Source: Galerina marginata
Taxonomy: Eukaryota; Basidiomycota; Agaricomycetes; Agaricales; Galerinaceae
Direction: 5' to 3'
NCBI GenBank assembly: GCA_023014335.1
Contig: JAECYW010000020.1
Coordinates: 868,001 to 932,000, forward strand
Length of the DNA stretch: 64,000 bases
Shown: one piece after another, positions 31,659 to 43,085 of the stretch
Layout of the letters: every line of letters starts with the position of its first letter
How positions within the stretch are numbered: position 1 is the stretch's first letter
Notes under the pieces: generated by a model
Databases searched by the model: none
Seen by the model: only the letters and a program-made list of their open reading frames with translations
Told to the model about the DNA's origin: nothing
Made by a program: the position numbers and the translations under genes

Positions 31659-33428
31659 TACCATGGTGAAATTGAAATGTCACTAGTAGCCTATAGGTGC
31701 TCCGCACGGTGGAATTTCCTTTCAAATGATGTATATACATTTAAGAAAGTCATTAGAACACATAATAGCTGAGCTTGTGCCCAGCCGCTGCCCTATTTCC
31801 AAATTGACCTTGAGATATGAATGGGAACGTCTTTTGAGACATCGGGGACACATCAAGAGGGTGTAACCGCCATATTCGGTTGATGTTCAGGGGAAAATGT
31901 TTAACCGAGAAATATGAGGCGATATCCGGGGTCCTGGGTACATGGTAGTAGTTTCGAAATGTACTTACCCAGAGACTGGCGAAGCCGAGTTAGAAGGGCG
32001 GCGAACCTGGTAAGGTAAATATTAGCAAGAAGTCGACACATGAAAAACAAAAGTTTACCTTACTGGCGATGGGTGCAATAGCGACGGTGTTCAAGGCGAA
32101 AACTTGATTTGAAATGACTATATGCGGGGAATCAGGATATATGCGTCATCATAACGGAACACGTACCATTTCTCGGGAGTTTGAGCAATGGGAAGGCGCA
32201 TCTGTAATTTATATCGCTAAGCAGTCTCCTATGGATTCTAAAAGGCGTCTCACCAGAGCCCAAATCACCTAGCTGCCCGAGAAGGCGCATCCGACTCCCT
32301 TTACCCTCAGATTAGATCAGATACGGTTTCTTGACAAGAAGGGTAATTTACACATGTGGTGAAGGCGTTGAACAGCTCAGGGAGCTTGTATATCGAATGG
32401 GAAGGGACGGTCTCTGGAGCTGCGAAGAACTGTGGAGGGGATGGTGGTGGTACGGAAGAAAGAGTGGATCGACGGAATTTGGAAGCGAAGTCAAGCTAGT
32501 CAAGAATGGGCGAATGAAAACGGATTGCGAAGGAAGGAAAACATAGTTGGGCAAATCCCCAGAGAGAAATCTTTGGGGTCGTTGAACAACTGAGCTGGAC
32601 GTTGGCTGGAAGCCTGGACGTCATCGTCAGTGTCAAACGACTTCTCGAGTTCTATTTATACCCTCAATTCGTGTCAAATCTGGAAGTATTCGGATTTGCT
32701 CGGACTCGCTCGGCTCTGCGCATATTTTTTACACGTCTCCAGAAAACAGCAGAACTGGTTTTCACTGGGAACGTTCAACCGTCAACTTGTCTTCTCTCAT
32801 TTGTGATGCATGTATTTCTGGAACTCCTGGCTTCCTCTCCTTTATTCCTTATCGCTGTCTCTTCTTTGGTGTCGGAAACTCCGTACTCCGAGCTTTTTCG
32901 CAAGGTTCGTGCTTCAATAGTCTCCAAATATCGTTCTCTGATTTCTGAGACACAGATTTAGGAGGAGGTCGTCGCGATCGCCAACTCGGGGCAGATCGGT
33001 CTCTTCCTCCAGTCGTACCCAGGACGCTTCCTTTGTGCATTGTCCACCAATCACCATCTAAGTCTGTGTCACGCCACTTCGTTGTCCATCCCGACCCGAA
33101 GGACCTCGAGAAACAAGGTAAGTAAGTTGTTATCCATTCAGTGCCCTTGTTTCTGACACTTTTGGCTCTATTTAGCTATGGTACGGGTCTTGACGATGTC
33201 GTTTGGCCGCCTCTCCTCCTTGATAAATGTGGGCTGACTCACAACGCTAAGATGGGGGGATGCACGAAGGGAGGCGCTAGCATTGGGTAACCCGCCTGGT
33301 ACATCGTACTCTCATCATCCCACTCACCCACTCAACTGCGTAATCCAGCTTTATGCGTGCGCCTACAACCTTTCCTGATCCGCCGCTCGACTGCCCAGGA
33401 GGATAGAACGTCACTACCGCTCATTCCC
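31659..33428. other. Region without a confidently supported gene
   Basis: On the minus strand, 32340-31960 reads as a series of short exon-like pieces separated by plausible introns (for example GTACGTGTT...ATCAAG, GTAAACTTTTG...TACCAG), encoding RLLGQ and FALNTVAIAPIAS peptides. One join hits a stop, so it is not called. On the plus strand, about 32970-33290 encodes SRHFVVHPDPKDLEKQ before a GTAAGT donor and a GGCTKGGASIG stretch after it, again without family. An open frame at 32602-32961 is of uncertain meaning. Confidence 0.3.
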
Positions 33429-35425
33429 ATGGCCCTGCTTTTGCCTATCCAACCCAGAGGCCAAGACCCGTTACGGATTGATGATGCTCCTCACAGCCCG
33501 TCTCGTCTCCATAATCGCCCAGAGTATCCCACTGTCTCCTGTATGTCGCCCGTCTCTGCCCATTTACCAACGTCGCAAGAAGAAGTAATGGTACTCCTAC
33601 GCGCATGTTGCAAAGCATGTGAGCGGATCGCGGAGGGGTCTCTCAAGGAAGAAGAAAGTTGGCAAGAAAAGTTCACAAAGGGTGCCAAACGTCGTCGAAG
33701 CGCGAGCCTGGAGACCAACAACATAAACACCGCTTTCCGTCTGCCATCCCACGCGAGGACTTCCAGTTTCTCGAAGGAATTTATGCGCTCTCTTTCGTCA
33801 TTTTTGGACAACATAGGCAATTCGTCTCGATACGGATCTACCTCTACCTTTACGCTCATGGTCGATGAAGTTGTGTCGATGAAGTTGATAAACGGAGAAA
33901 GTCCCTTGATGGACAAACTCCACTGCATCACGCCATGCCTCAGTTATCTTATCCCGCCATCTCTCAGGGTCTTCTATCGGCATCACCACAAGCCATATCC
34001 ATGTAAAACAGTGCCTGCAACACTCCACTGGAAATGGCTCAGCTTGCGGAACCCAAAAAACGCTTTGAGACGTATTCCTACTATTCCTACTCTGACCATG
34101 TGTCGCGCCTTGCTCCGTGTCCTATTTATCCAACTGTGGTAGATCTTGAGCCTCCAAGATTCCCGATTGTACATGGTCTAGCGGGTTTAGGGGTGGTGGA
34201 GAAGGAACTGAAGGTGATGCACGAGGTCATCGAGAGAGCGTCCGGAGAGGGCGATGGGCGTCTGTTACGAGCTGGTGCTTCCTCCTCGACGGCAGAATAT
34301 GATATGCGGACCATCTTCCATGCTACAGTGTTTTCATGGCGAGAAAAGCTCGTTGAAACCATATTGCGCATCGATCCGCATGGAAGCATTGTTGTCACTT
34401 CACCAGCCTTCCACTCTCAGCACATCCTTTTCCCTGTCTTGACGGTGATCAATGCAAAGCGCTATGGTCTATTAGCAATCTTGCTCTTGCATGGCGCAAA
34501 ATTGAACCTATAGGAGAAAAATATAGCTCGTGTTTTAGATATTCTGTGAGTGTTCTTGGTCAAAAAGTATGAAATGAGTTTCTTACTGACCCAAATGAAA
34601 TAGCAACCCAAACGTTCGGGATCAACCGACGACCCACTCGGAATCCAAAGGCTATATCCATCTTGCATACCAACTTGTTAAAACCGCTCTCCGGAACCAC
34701 GACGACGTGGCCAAGCTTCTCATCATGCTTGGGCAACAGTTGACGATGGTCTGTTGCAGACTCTACAGGGATATTCAAATCCTTAACTCTGGCTGACAGT
34801 CAAGGACTTTGTCGATTACGCTTTGGAGGATCTTTCTGGCAAAATAGACCAGAACGACGAAGAGGCAGCCGTGATCAGCCAAGGGCCCACAATACCTGAA
34901 CCCCCAAACGCCTTAAACCAGACTTGATGACTCGAGCCCTGACGACCAAGTGAGTAACCGCGTTTAGCTTAAAATTCTCGTATCCTAATCTCCTTGAATT
35001 TCGAACAGGATCAAGTTCATCGGGATGAATCCGATTTTGTACGCAAGCAGCGCGTCACCGAAATCCTCGACTTCTTGTTCTCCAAGAATGTTTCTGTGGC
35101 CGAACGATACTTGAACCAAGGGTACGTCTGTCTCCATAGATCCAAAAGTGGTTGTATAACACCCTCATAATCAGGTGGAACATTTATCATGACATTTGTG
35201 ACCTCAACGACTTCAGATTGTTGGAGTATTTCTTGCAAAGGCTTCCAAAGGACCTGAATGAGATCTTGTTGGCCTAGCAATCGTCAGTTCAGCTTATTAA
35301 CGTAGGCAAAGGTTTTTTTTCGTCCCAACACAGACATCATGATTGATGTAACTCCCATTCAGCCTCTTCACATCAGCGCGAAGGAAGGCCATAAGCAGAC
35401 TGTTGAAAGCCTTGTTGCCTACTAG
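33429..35425 (+). pseudogene. Ankyrin-repeat protein pseudogene
   Basis: Begins MALLLPIQPRGQDP. The first frame runs to 34142; an overlapping frame (34034-34513) then gives an ankyrin-like GLLAILLLHGAKLNL. Beyond it are HLAYQLVKTALRNHDDVAKLL near 34670, EILDFLFSKNVSVAERYL near 35060 and a good ankyrin unit PLHISAKEGHKQTVESLVAY ending at TAG 35423-35425. Frames change repeatedly and several stops intervene, so it is not translatable. It is joined within about 35 bp to the RPB1 fragment at 35459. Ankyrin repeats mediate protein binding; the partner is unknown. Confidence 0.55.
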
Positions 35426-35458
35426 TCAAGCGGCCTCGCTTATATTGATTTTAGTAGA

Positions 35459-37023
35459 GGACCCCCAGGAGCAAGATATGTAGTTCGAGACACCAACGAA
35501 CAAATCGATCTTCGTTATAATAAGCGTGCCAACGCTTTCCTTCAGTATGGCTGGATTTTTGAAAGACATCTCAAGGATCAGTCGTCAACCCTCTCTGCAT
35601 GGAGTCATTGCGTCAAGCTTATGCCCCATCTTATGCCCCATTCCAGTAAGTGTTGGGGGATTTTTGACTTTATCTCTTCGCTAATGTTGTCGCCATTGCC
35701 TTCCACCAGAACCTTTCAGTGTGAGTTGACTGCGACAGTCGTCACTTAGAACACCGCCTTACAATGCCGACTTCGACAGTGATGAAAATGCAGTATGTCC
35801 TCTTGTGTCCATGTTGTTGAGAAGATCGTCTAAAAATTCTTAGTGTGCCACAAAGTGAGGAAACTCAAGCTGAACTTGGCCAGATTGCATGGGTCCCCAG
35901 ACAGGTCAGTTTGCCTGCGCGTTTAAGTTGGGTTCTGCATTGCTGACTGAAAATGCAGATTATCCCCCCCAAGCCAACAAACCCGTCATGAGCATCGTCC
36001 AAAATACACCTTGCGGTATTAGAAAGTTCATGATGTGTGATACCTTCTTGGACTGGAATCAAGGACAAAATATCCTCTTGTGGGTCCCTGAATGGGACGG
36101 CTCCATTCCGATTCCTGCTATCCTCAAACTGAAGCCTCTGTGGACAGGAAAGCAAATCCTCAGCTTGACCATTCCCCGTGGTATCAACATCCACAGTGCG
36201 CCAGACCCGATACTCCCCGTTTTCGACAACGGCGTTTTGATTGAGAATGGCAAGCTGATATTCGGAATCGTCGAGAAGAAGACTGTTGGAGCGTCACAGA
36301 GTGGTTTAGTGCACCGCGTGTTCCGTGAGAAAGGACCCGACGCCACTTGCCAATTGTTTACTGGCATCCAGATGGTTGTTAATTTCTGGCTCTTCCATAA
36401 CGGCTTCAACATTGGCATTGGCGATACTATTGCCGACTCTGCAACTATGTCATACATCACCCAGCACATTTTGCTCAAAAGCACTTCAAGGAGGACAAGA
36501 ATGTCAAGCAGATGGTGGTCGCCAGTTCAAAGGGTTCATTTCTCAACATTTCGCAAATGTCTTGTCTGTGTAGGACAGCTGTCCGTCGAAGGTCGTCGTA
36601 TTCCATTCGGCCTCCGTCAATGGTCATCGCATCCTACCGCACTTCACGAAAGACAACTTCAGCCCAGAATCGTGTGGATTTGTCGAGAACTCATATCTTC
36701 GCGGCCTGATTCCCCAGGAATGCTTCTTCCATGCTATGGCAGGTCCTGAAAGTCTCATTCAAAGCTCTTGAGGACGTCATGGTTTGCTACGACGGCACAG
36801 TCCGAAATTCCCTCGGCGATCTCATCCAGTCTGTATATGGTGATGACGGAATGGATGGTGCCTTCGTTATGTCACAGACCCAGCCGGCGGCTTCCTCCCT
36901 GGTGTCTTGCAGGTTGGCATTGACGACAGTTCCCTCGATCTCCAAGTGAAGCTGGATGAGGAATATGCCCGCTTGGTCGAAGATTGCAGAGTACCCCCTA
37001 ATGGCGCAATTGAAATACCCTGA
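35459..37023 (+). pseudogene. RPB1: RPB1 (RNA polymerase II largest subunit) central fragment
   Basis: Begins in mid-gene with [24 protein letters not shown] and ERHLKD. After an intron (35647 on) comes the active-site loop as NADFDSDEN at 35763-35789. The invariant metal-binding loop is NADFDGD, so the glycine is replaced by serine. Introns 35793-35843 and 35905-35958 are retained. Then follow [43 protein letters not shown] and [19 protein letters not shown] near 36400. A deletion and frameshifts follow at 36480-36750, then [21 protein letters not shown] near 36760 and [15 protein letters not shown] near 36940, with a stop at about 37023. A functional RPB1 must lie elsewhere. Retained introns show a DNA-level origin. 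Confidence 0.92.
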
Positions 37024-37600
37024 TAACAGTAAGCTGCCTTATAGCAACCCGTAATTTCAGATAATTAACTATTACGAAGGGGCAATCCCTACCTCCGAGC
37101 CACCAGTAATCGGAGCGCCACCCTCTTCGGACTCGTCACATTCCTTTGGTCGACGCAAGTTTCTCGATGTCAATAAGACAGAGGATCGAAAGGGCCCTGC
37201 ACGCCTTCCGTCCTCCAAGTCTAAAGCCAAGAAGACTGCAATGGTTAAACCAAAACCGAAGCCAAAGAGTTCATTGCATAAACCAAAGAAGAAGTCTCCT
37301 GTCGTTTCGAATGGGGATGGTTCCTCTGATTACCAAGATACCTCAGAGAGTGACGACGACACCCACACTGAGTCCAAGCAGCGACTCAATTTACAGTTTG
37401 TTATGGTACGTCCTCCAGTCTAGCTTGAAGTCGTATTTTTGTAGCGCTGACTCTGCAGATCTCCCTACAGTTCAAAGCCCCACTTCATGGATAATTCAGC
37501 CTTCAAATTCCATTTCGGAACCCAGCGCGTCAGCGTCTCGCTGTCCCGACGGATACTGAACTGCTCGAAGAACGTCGCGATCTACAACGCCAAGGGTGGA
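37024..37600 (+). other. Exon-like lysine/serine-rich segment
   Basis: After an acceptor-like TTTCAG at 37064, an open frame runs to a GTACGT donor at 37405. It is proline/serine-rich and then strongly basic (KAKKTAMVKPKPKPKSS) with an acidic end (SESDDDTHTES), a typical disordered nuclear-protein composition. A second exon may start near 37459 after CTGCAG. It is not part of RPB1. It may be a fragment of a different gene joined to the RPB1 piece, or a normal gene whose 5' end was replaced. Confidence 0.35.
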
Positions 37601-38050
37601 GTTTGGGCTTTTTATACCATCTCAGTGTAGCCTCCGCACTATTGGCATGCTGTCCCTATGATAGGCGCAGATATCATGCGCACTACAGGTATTTAGGGTC
37701 ATTTTTACACATTTCTTCAATTAATTTCATTATTAGGCCTAGATTGTGTGTATGCAAAACCCTAGACAGTCTTCCGAATTTCTTCCTTTGCGCCTGTGTT
37801 TGTATAAACAATCAGTTTTGGTCAGCTCCACGCGTCGCGACGGTCGCGCCTTGCGACGAAGTCTTATTCTGGAAAACCCGCCGGAATCACTCCAACATGG
37901 AGCCCTCTACGGGTCCTTAGCGCTTTCCTACGTCATTAATACCGTTCGCGCACCACTCAGGTTCATTCGGGCTACTAAACATGGTTGTTTACACAAACAA
38001 CAGCGCACAGTGCGAAAATTTGAAAACTGTCTACGGTTTTGCATGTAGCT
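37601..38050. other. Intergenic, no supported gene
   Basis: Short overlapping frames only. No motif or repeat noticed. Confidence 0.35.
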
Positions 38051-38955
38051 GTAATATGGCGAAGCAGCCTGCAGAAGCAAGGAGATCAGAGCGAACAGTG
38101 CGTCGTCTTCGATTCCCCACTTCTCGTCTATACTAAACTGCGGGCTAGGGGACCTGGCAATTCATGTCATATGCTTTACTCGCAAATTCAAGGAAACTCC
38201 AGGATATAACGGACGACCAACAGTCGGTTCTCTATGTTCTAACATGGACGGCGCTGCGTTATACCAAGCACTCTCATCTTAGGAACCTATTCAACGAATT
38301 TAAACTCTACGACGAGGCAGATGTTGGGCCAGACCAAGTAACAGGAGGAAAACGCAACAGAACCTTCTTGACCGAGGGAACAGATGTACGATTCACCGAC
38401 TGACCTTCCCTCGATGCTCTCATCGATGAACTCCGGTGTCATTTCTCTGATGTCTACAGCCTGGAAACTCCTACCGAAATCCAGAGGAAACGTTAGGAAA
38501 AGACAATTGCGGCGGACCCTGAAGCTGCCGAAGAACATGTGGCACATAAATATTACTGTCTCCAGAAACGACTCGAGAATAGGAAGTGGCTTGTAGAAAC
38601 CTTCAGAAAACATCTCGCCACAGAGTCGTGGCCGACGGATGATGTTTCATGCGCAAACAAAATCATTTCCATTGGACTAACGGAGCAGAAACGCTCATCA
38701 CATCAAGTAGATTTAGCGGAACGCGATGGAAGTACCAAGTCGCAGAAGCTTTCAAGTGGGGCCAACTCCCGTGCAGCCAGCTCGCCGTTGTTGAGCGACG
38801 CGTATGAGTTCCGCAGTGGTCTGGCGTCCCGCGGAGCCAGTTCTGGAGCTCTCACTCTCTTGCTGCTGGCTTCTACGCAGGTGGCGAAAAAGAAGGCAGC
38901 GAGAAAGGAAGTGACTCGGACCGTTCTAATAGCGACTCGTAATTCGTTCTCGTAA
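38051..38955 (+). pseudogene. FunK1-like protein kinase C-terminal fragment
   Basis: The segment GTWQFMSYALL near 38155, then SVLYVLTWTALRYTKHSHLRNL and LFNEFKLYDEADVGPDQVTGG, is the conserved C-lobe of the fungal FunK1-like kinase family, in which GTWQFMS replaces the APE region. A TAG lies just upstream of GTWQ. A TGA at 38401-38403 interrupts FTD/PSLDALIDELR where an Arg codon (CGA) would be expected. Later frames shift to KRLENRK, LVETFRKHLATESWPTDDVS and a serine-rich tail ending at 38955. The N-lobe and catalytic loop are absent. Confidence 0.65.
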
Positions 38956-39465
38956 AAGTATCTATCATGTCCTCAGTCTATCCAATCTCAAACCTTATGT
39001 AGCATAGGATACCATTGTGATTTTATACTCGTGTACTCTGTATCTAGCATGTATTCAACAACTATTGTATTCAACAACTATCGCACGGAAATAGTTTTAT
39101 TTTAAACCTCATTTAGGTATACAAGTGTTTGCGGCTGCGCCGCGCTCTGTTGAACGAACGTCTCGTAAATGCAAACTTTGAGGACTCTTTACGCAGGACT
39201 GAGGACTGTAAAACTCTAAATTAAAAGGCCAGCCGCTCGCTGCAGAGAGCGCGGCGGCGTGGCAATGTGAGGGCATTCTTATCTGACTCAGATAATCGAT
39301 GTTGAGCGCCAATCCAGCACAACGCTTGAAACTTGCTGTACAGCTGATGGAATACTCTTGAAACAGCGCTAGTAGTGATGTCATAACCTTGCAGTATGGC
39401 AATGCTTTTGGTAATAATAAACGGTTGGCGATAATGAACGTATCTGAAAAAAAATGAGATGTAGG
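38956..39465 (-). other. AT-rich flank with weak minus-strand frame
   Basis: A minus-strand frame starting at 39490 with MPMDFLYL reads to 39221. Only the first eight codons have a counterpart, in the head-to-head gene at 39752. It is probably not a gene but a by-product of the palindrome. Confidence 0.3.
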
Positions 39466-39776
39466 TAAGGTAGAGGAAATCCATAGGCATCCTGTGTCAG
39501 GTGGTTGTGACTATTTGTGACCCAGCCAAATTTGGGTGAAGGCTCGAAGTCACGACAACTTGATTAATGCAAATCGCCCAAGTCAAAATCGAATAACAAC
39601 TTGCTCACTTCAAATTTTAAAATTCTGCTTCCGCCAAAAATTCTGAATTCAAAAAATGGAATTTTTGGCGGAAGCAAAAGTTTCAAAATGTATGTTCATA
39701 GTTTCTTATTCAAAATTTATTGAAATCATCACGCTCAACACGTGACACAAGATGCCCATGGATTTCCTCTACCTTA
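39466..39776. repeat. Inverted repeat with perfect central hairpin
   Basis: The outer arms 39466-39503 and 39739-39776 are inverted copies (35 of 38 positions by eye), each containing the codons for MPMDFLYL. In the centre, TGCTTCCGCCAAAAATTC at 39626-39643 pairs perfectly with 39659-39676 around a 15-base loop containing GAATTC. It resembles a small palindromic element or a bidirectional promoter created by inversion. Confidence 0.8.
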
Positions 39777-40404
39777 TAGGTGCAGGTGAGAAAGAACACG
39801 AATGTGCTAAATTTCCATTTTTACTGAGGATTACGGGTCCGGCACTGACCGTAACTCTCTTTGCCATTCTTGTTGCCATTGCCATTACCACTCTTCCTAT
39901 GGGCAAAGAAGTCACCATTGTCCAAACCACCATTCCTTCGCAGAGGTTTAGAGCTACCGGATACAACAAAGTTTATCGTATCTTCCATTCAACACTCTTT
40001 GAGCCAAAGATAAATATCGGTTCCACTGGCGACCTCTATATACTGGACACCGGACCCAAATTGGCGATATTCTGGAAGACGTTGAGAAGGGATAGGGTAA
40101 CACCTACCTGGCGTGAATTTGGAGCACGAGGTTATGACATTCAACACCCAGTAAATGGAAGCTTAGTTCTTCGAGGGACTTGTCACGGCAAATACCCTCA
40201 CTGGTGTCATGGCTCATCGTTTGATGACAATCTTTTAGAGGCCTCGCGTCATTTTCTAAAAGATTATGGACATGGTTCTACTACTCACCCAATAGATTTA
40301 ACTCCCAAGTAAGTTGCACCGTAATTCAGTCCTATAATATCTAACTTGTTTTCAGTCCAGACTCAGAGTCTACGCCATCTAACCCCATCGATCTCACAAT
40401 TTAA
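39752..40404 (+). CDS. Unassigned 201-residue protein with one predicted membrane segment
   Basis: Two exons, 39752-40308 and 40356-40404, with a 47 bp intron (GTAAGT...TTTTCAG). One hydrophobic helix, ALTVTLFAILVAIAITTL, is at about residues 32-50. A mixed C-terminal domain contains cysteine/histidine pairs (GTCHGKYPHWCHG) that could bind metal or form disulphides. The tail carries PIDLT twice, at the end of exon 1 and in the last seven residues, a pattern like SUMO-interaction motifs (hydrophobic core next to acidic residues). The start lies within the right arm of the inverted repeat. No family recognised. Confidence 0.5.
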
Positions 40405-40596
40405 GTAAGTTCTCTCAATAGCCATAGGTTTGCAGCATCTAAAACTCTTTCAGTTAGCCTCAATTTTACTATACTTGCTTTGTAGGCCATTGCATAGCTT
40501 GGAACATATATAACGCATGACCCTTGTTCGCTCCAAAAAAACACCTCTCAAAATGTTATTATTCTTATAAAAGACGAGGACAAAGTGGTGTACAGT

Positions 40597-41677
40597 CTAG
40601 GCTTGAAAGACGATCGACTCGGTTTCCTGAACTGTCCGAAGCCGCTTCTTGGCCGGCCACAAAGACATCCAATATGTGATCATTTCAAGGTCATGGCCAA
40701 TTGTGATAAGGTGGCCGCGTCTTCCTGGCCACCAAAGCTCTTCGTTCCTATGCGGTGGATAGTAGACTTGGCCTGCTACTCCAGACCAGTCAAAATCAAT
40801 GACCTTGATGTAGGGTAATGGGCTATTTGGTCTGGGTAGGATCTTACATCTTATATGACCGTCTGGAAGAGTTGCTATCTCATGTACGGAATTACGTTCC
40901 TGGAGGACTTCCAGGATTTCCAGAAGAGCCTGCTTGATTTGGTCCTTGTGGTTCATGGCGACTTTGGGAAATTCGTTGCCCAAATCGTGAAGTGAAATTC
41001 AGCCGCGTGCGGTAAGCGGTGGCCGGAGGTACTCCATTATATAGTAGGTTTCGAGAGCAGGGCCAGGGAGGTCCGCAAAGTCTCGTATGAGGGTAGTGTA
41101 GAATGCCGGTGTCATGTTCCGCTAGGTAGGTGTGCACTTCCTTCCCATACCTTTCCATTGCCAGTCCGGAATATATAATTTTTAGAATGAATTCTAAGCT
41201 TGTGAGAATGCTGAGCAACGGCTCTTTGATGTCAGTCCCATGATATTTCGCCAAATATACCACTCTGGGATAGAGGACTTCGAAGATTTCAATCCCATCC
41301 TTCGGTCGGAAACGGGGAACGTCAACGGTCAGACATTCTAAGCTGAGTGTTGACTTTACTGAATGCTCTATACGGCGCATTAAAAAGCAATCTTCAAACT
41401 TATAAAGACATAATTACTTACTTTGGGATGTGTTGAATGGCTTGTCGTAAAGCCCAGATATACTTCACGCCTTCAGTTAGATTGAGGCTGATTGGTCTTG
41501 CTGAAGGTTCACAAAACCGCCCAGCTGTAAGGCGATAGCAGGCTTGTCTTTAGTGTCACAGAACGCCCCGCCTACACTGAGATGTGTTCCTGGGAGGAAT
41601 AAGTCGAAAATGTGGAAATCGTAACACAGAATGATCTTACCAGTCAGCTGAACAAAAAAAATGGGCGCGCGCGCCAT
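40597..41677 (-). pseudogene. Protein kinase-like gene, degenerate
   Basis: From the 5' side (right): PGTHLSVGGAFCDTKDKPAIALQLGG near 41590, an exon with MERYGKEVHTYLAEHD near 41140, and the C-terminal frame 40983-40597 with GNEFPKVAMNHKDQIKQALLEIL, IKVIDFDWSGVAGQV and HDLEMITYW. The IDFDW segment occupies the DFG-like position of fungal kinase-like proteins. Where the HGDLR catalytic loop is expected, the sequence reads HEIATLPDGHIR. The frame before GNEF is shifted. It is therefore probably a dead copy. It is a different subfamily from the fragment at 38051-38955. Confidence 0.55.
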
Positions 41678-41689
41678 TATTGCGCGCCG

Positions 41690-43085
41690 AGGGGTAGTCC
41701 TTTATGTGCGCCTGATACAATCTATGATTCTGCCAGAAGGCATTGCCTCCAAAACCCATTTCTAGTTGGGTTCAGTGGCGTGTCTTCAGTGTCCAGCGTC
41801 TTACGATATGCCTGATCGAACTGTGTGCGGAGGAGTCCTTCAGCTGAGTTGATTCATTCTGATTCCCATTTCGCATTCTTGAAGTACTGGAGCTCGTATT
41901 GAGGATGTAAGACTGTCAACGGCATGAGTTAATAGGTTTAAAATATATATATAAATCGAACGAAAACATACTCATAGCAATACGGTTGGTCTCTGGAGGC
42001 GTCACTAATTGCAGCTCGTGCTTTAACCTTCTCTTTGATTTTGCGCCAGACATTGACAGCAGTTCTGACGTGGGTGTGCTAGCTCCTTGCCGGTAAGCTT
42101 CGGATGCAGTGCCTGCCGTCAACGAGATGGGAGCGATCAACGAGGAGGACCTGGACCCGCATTAGCAATGTCGACGCCGTCGTACATGGTGCACGCTACT
42201 CTGACATGATGGGTTTCCACGTTCCCACCAGAGGTGTCCTTGCTGTGATGTGGCGGCGAACACAGGGTATCATGGGTGGCGACGTGCTTTTCGGTGCTGA
42301 AATGTGATGAGGTGTGGGTTAGCTGCACAGTGGGGGTCGTTTCGCGACATACCTGGTGTGTTCTCCTCGTTTGAAATCCTTTAATTTTGGGCCCACATTC
42401 CACATTGAAGGAGGGGCAGTCGGTACGGTGCTGAGCGTCGTTTTGGCCATGTAGAGTGGGCTGATGAGACAGCAGACAATGGACGCGGCTGGAGGGGAGC
42501 GTGGGTTGTGGTTGTGGTTGAAAGGGCAACGGAAATAGAAGTGCGGAAATAGAAGTGGCGTAGGCGGGCCGGCTCGTCCAGCGTGACAAAATCCTGGTGA
42601 GAGCCAAGGATAAAAGAACGAGGGCTATAGCTATAGTAAGCCTATAGTCGTAACAACGGACAAACACATGTGAACTTTTGCAAACCCGCCACAGTTCTCC
42701 GAACATCCGAAGTGGATCCCTGCAGACAATGGACTAGATAATGAAAACAGCAAGGATGTAAGCTGCGACACGACACTTAGTAGGTACTGGATTCCTTTAA
42801 CTTCTTTGGACTCGTATTGGAATGCATGTGTTATTAATAATCCCTGAAAACCATTGGCATTTACGAAAGATAGCTTGGCACAAAAAGGAACAGAATCATT
42901 GCCCGAAGTCGGATTCAAGCCGAAATTCTCGCCATTGCAATATGTCGATCGACAAGGTGCTCCCGATGGACAAAATTCAAGATTATTTGTTGAATGTTTG
43001 AACTCGCGAGTCAAGGAGTAGTTTCATGCATTTTGCGGTGCTATCATGGGTTTCGTCGGTAATGTCCAGGACTCCAGGTAGTTTT
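41690..43085. repeat. Repeat-like intergenic region
   Basis: Starts with GCGCGCGCGCC-type palindromes at 41665-41690. The section 42310-42420 resembles 26370-26500 (GCTGCAC, CACCTGGTG, CCACATTCCACA/CATC, GGAGGGG). The section 42580-42631 (AGCGTGACAAAATCCTGG then GATAAAAGAACGAG) recurs at about 46974-47027. No intact gene is supported. The minus frame 42706-42137 is a composition product. Confidence 0.4.

Noticed and set aside
34126..34398. Minus-strand ORF of 90 residues inside the ankyrin pseudogene
   Set aside because: Antisense shadow of the ankyrin-related frame.
41655..41695. GCGCGCGCGCC palindromes as a possible regulatory or replication site
   Set aside because: Too short and simple; no supporting context.
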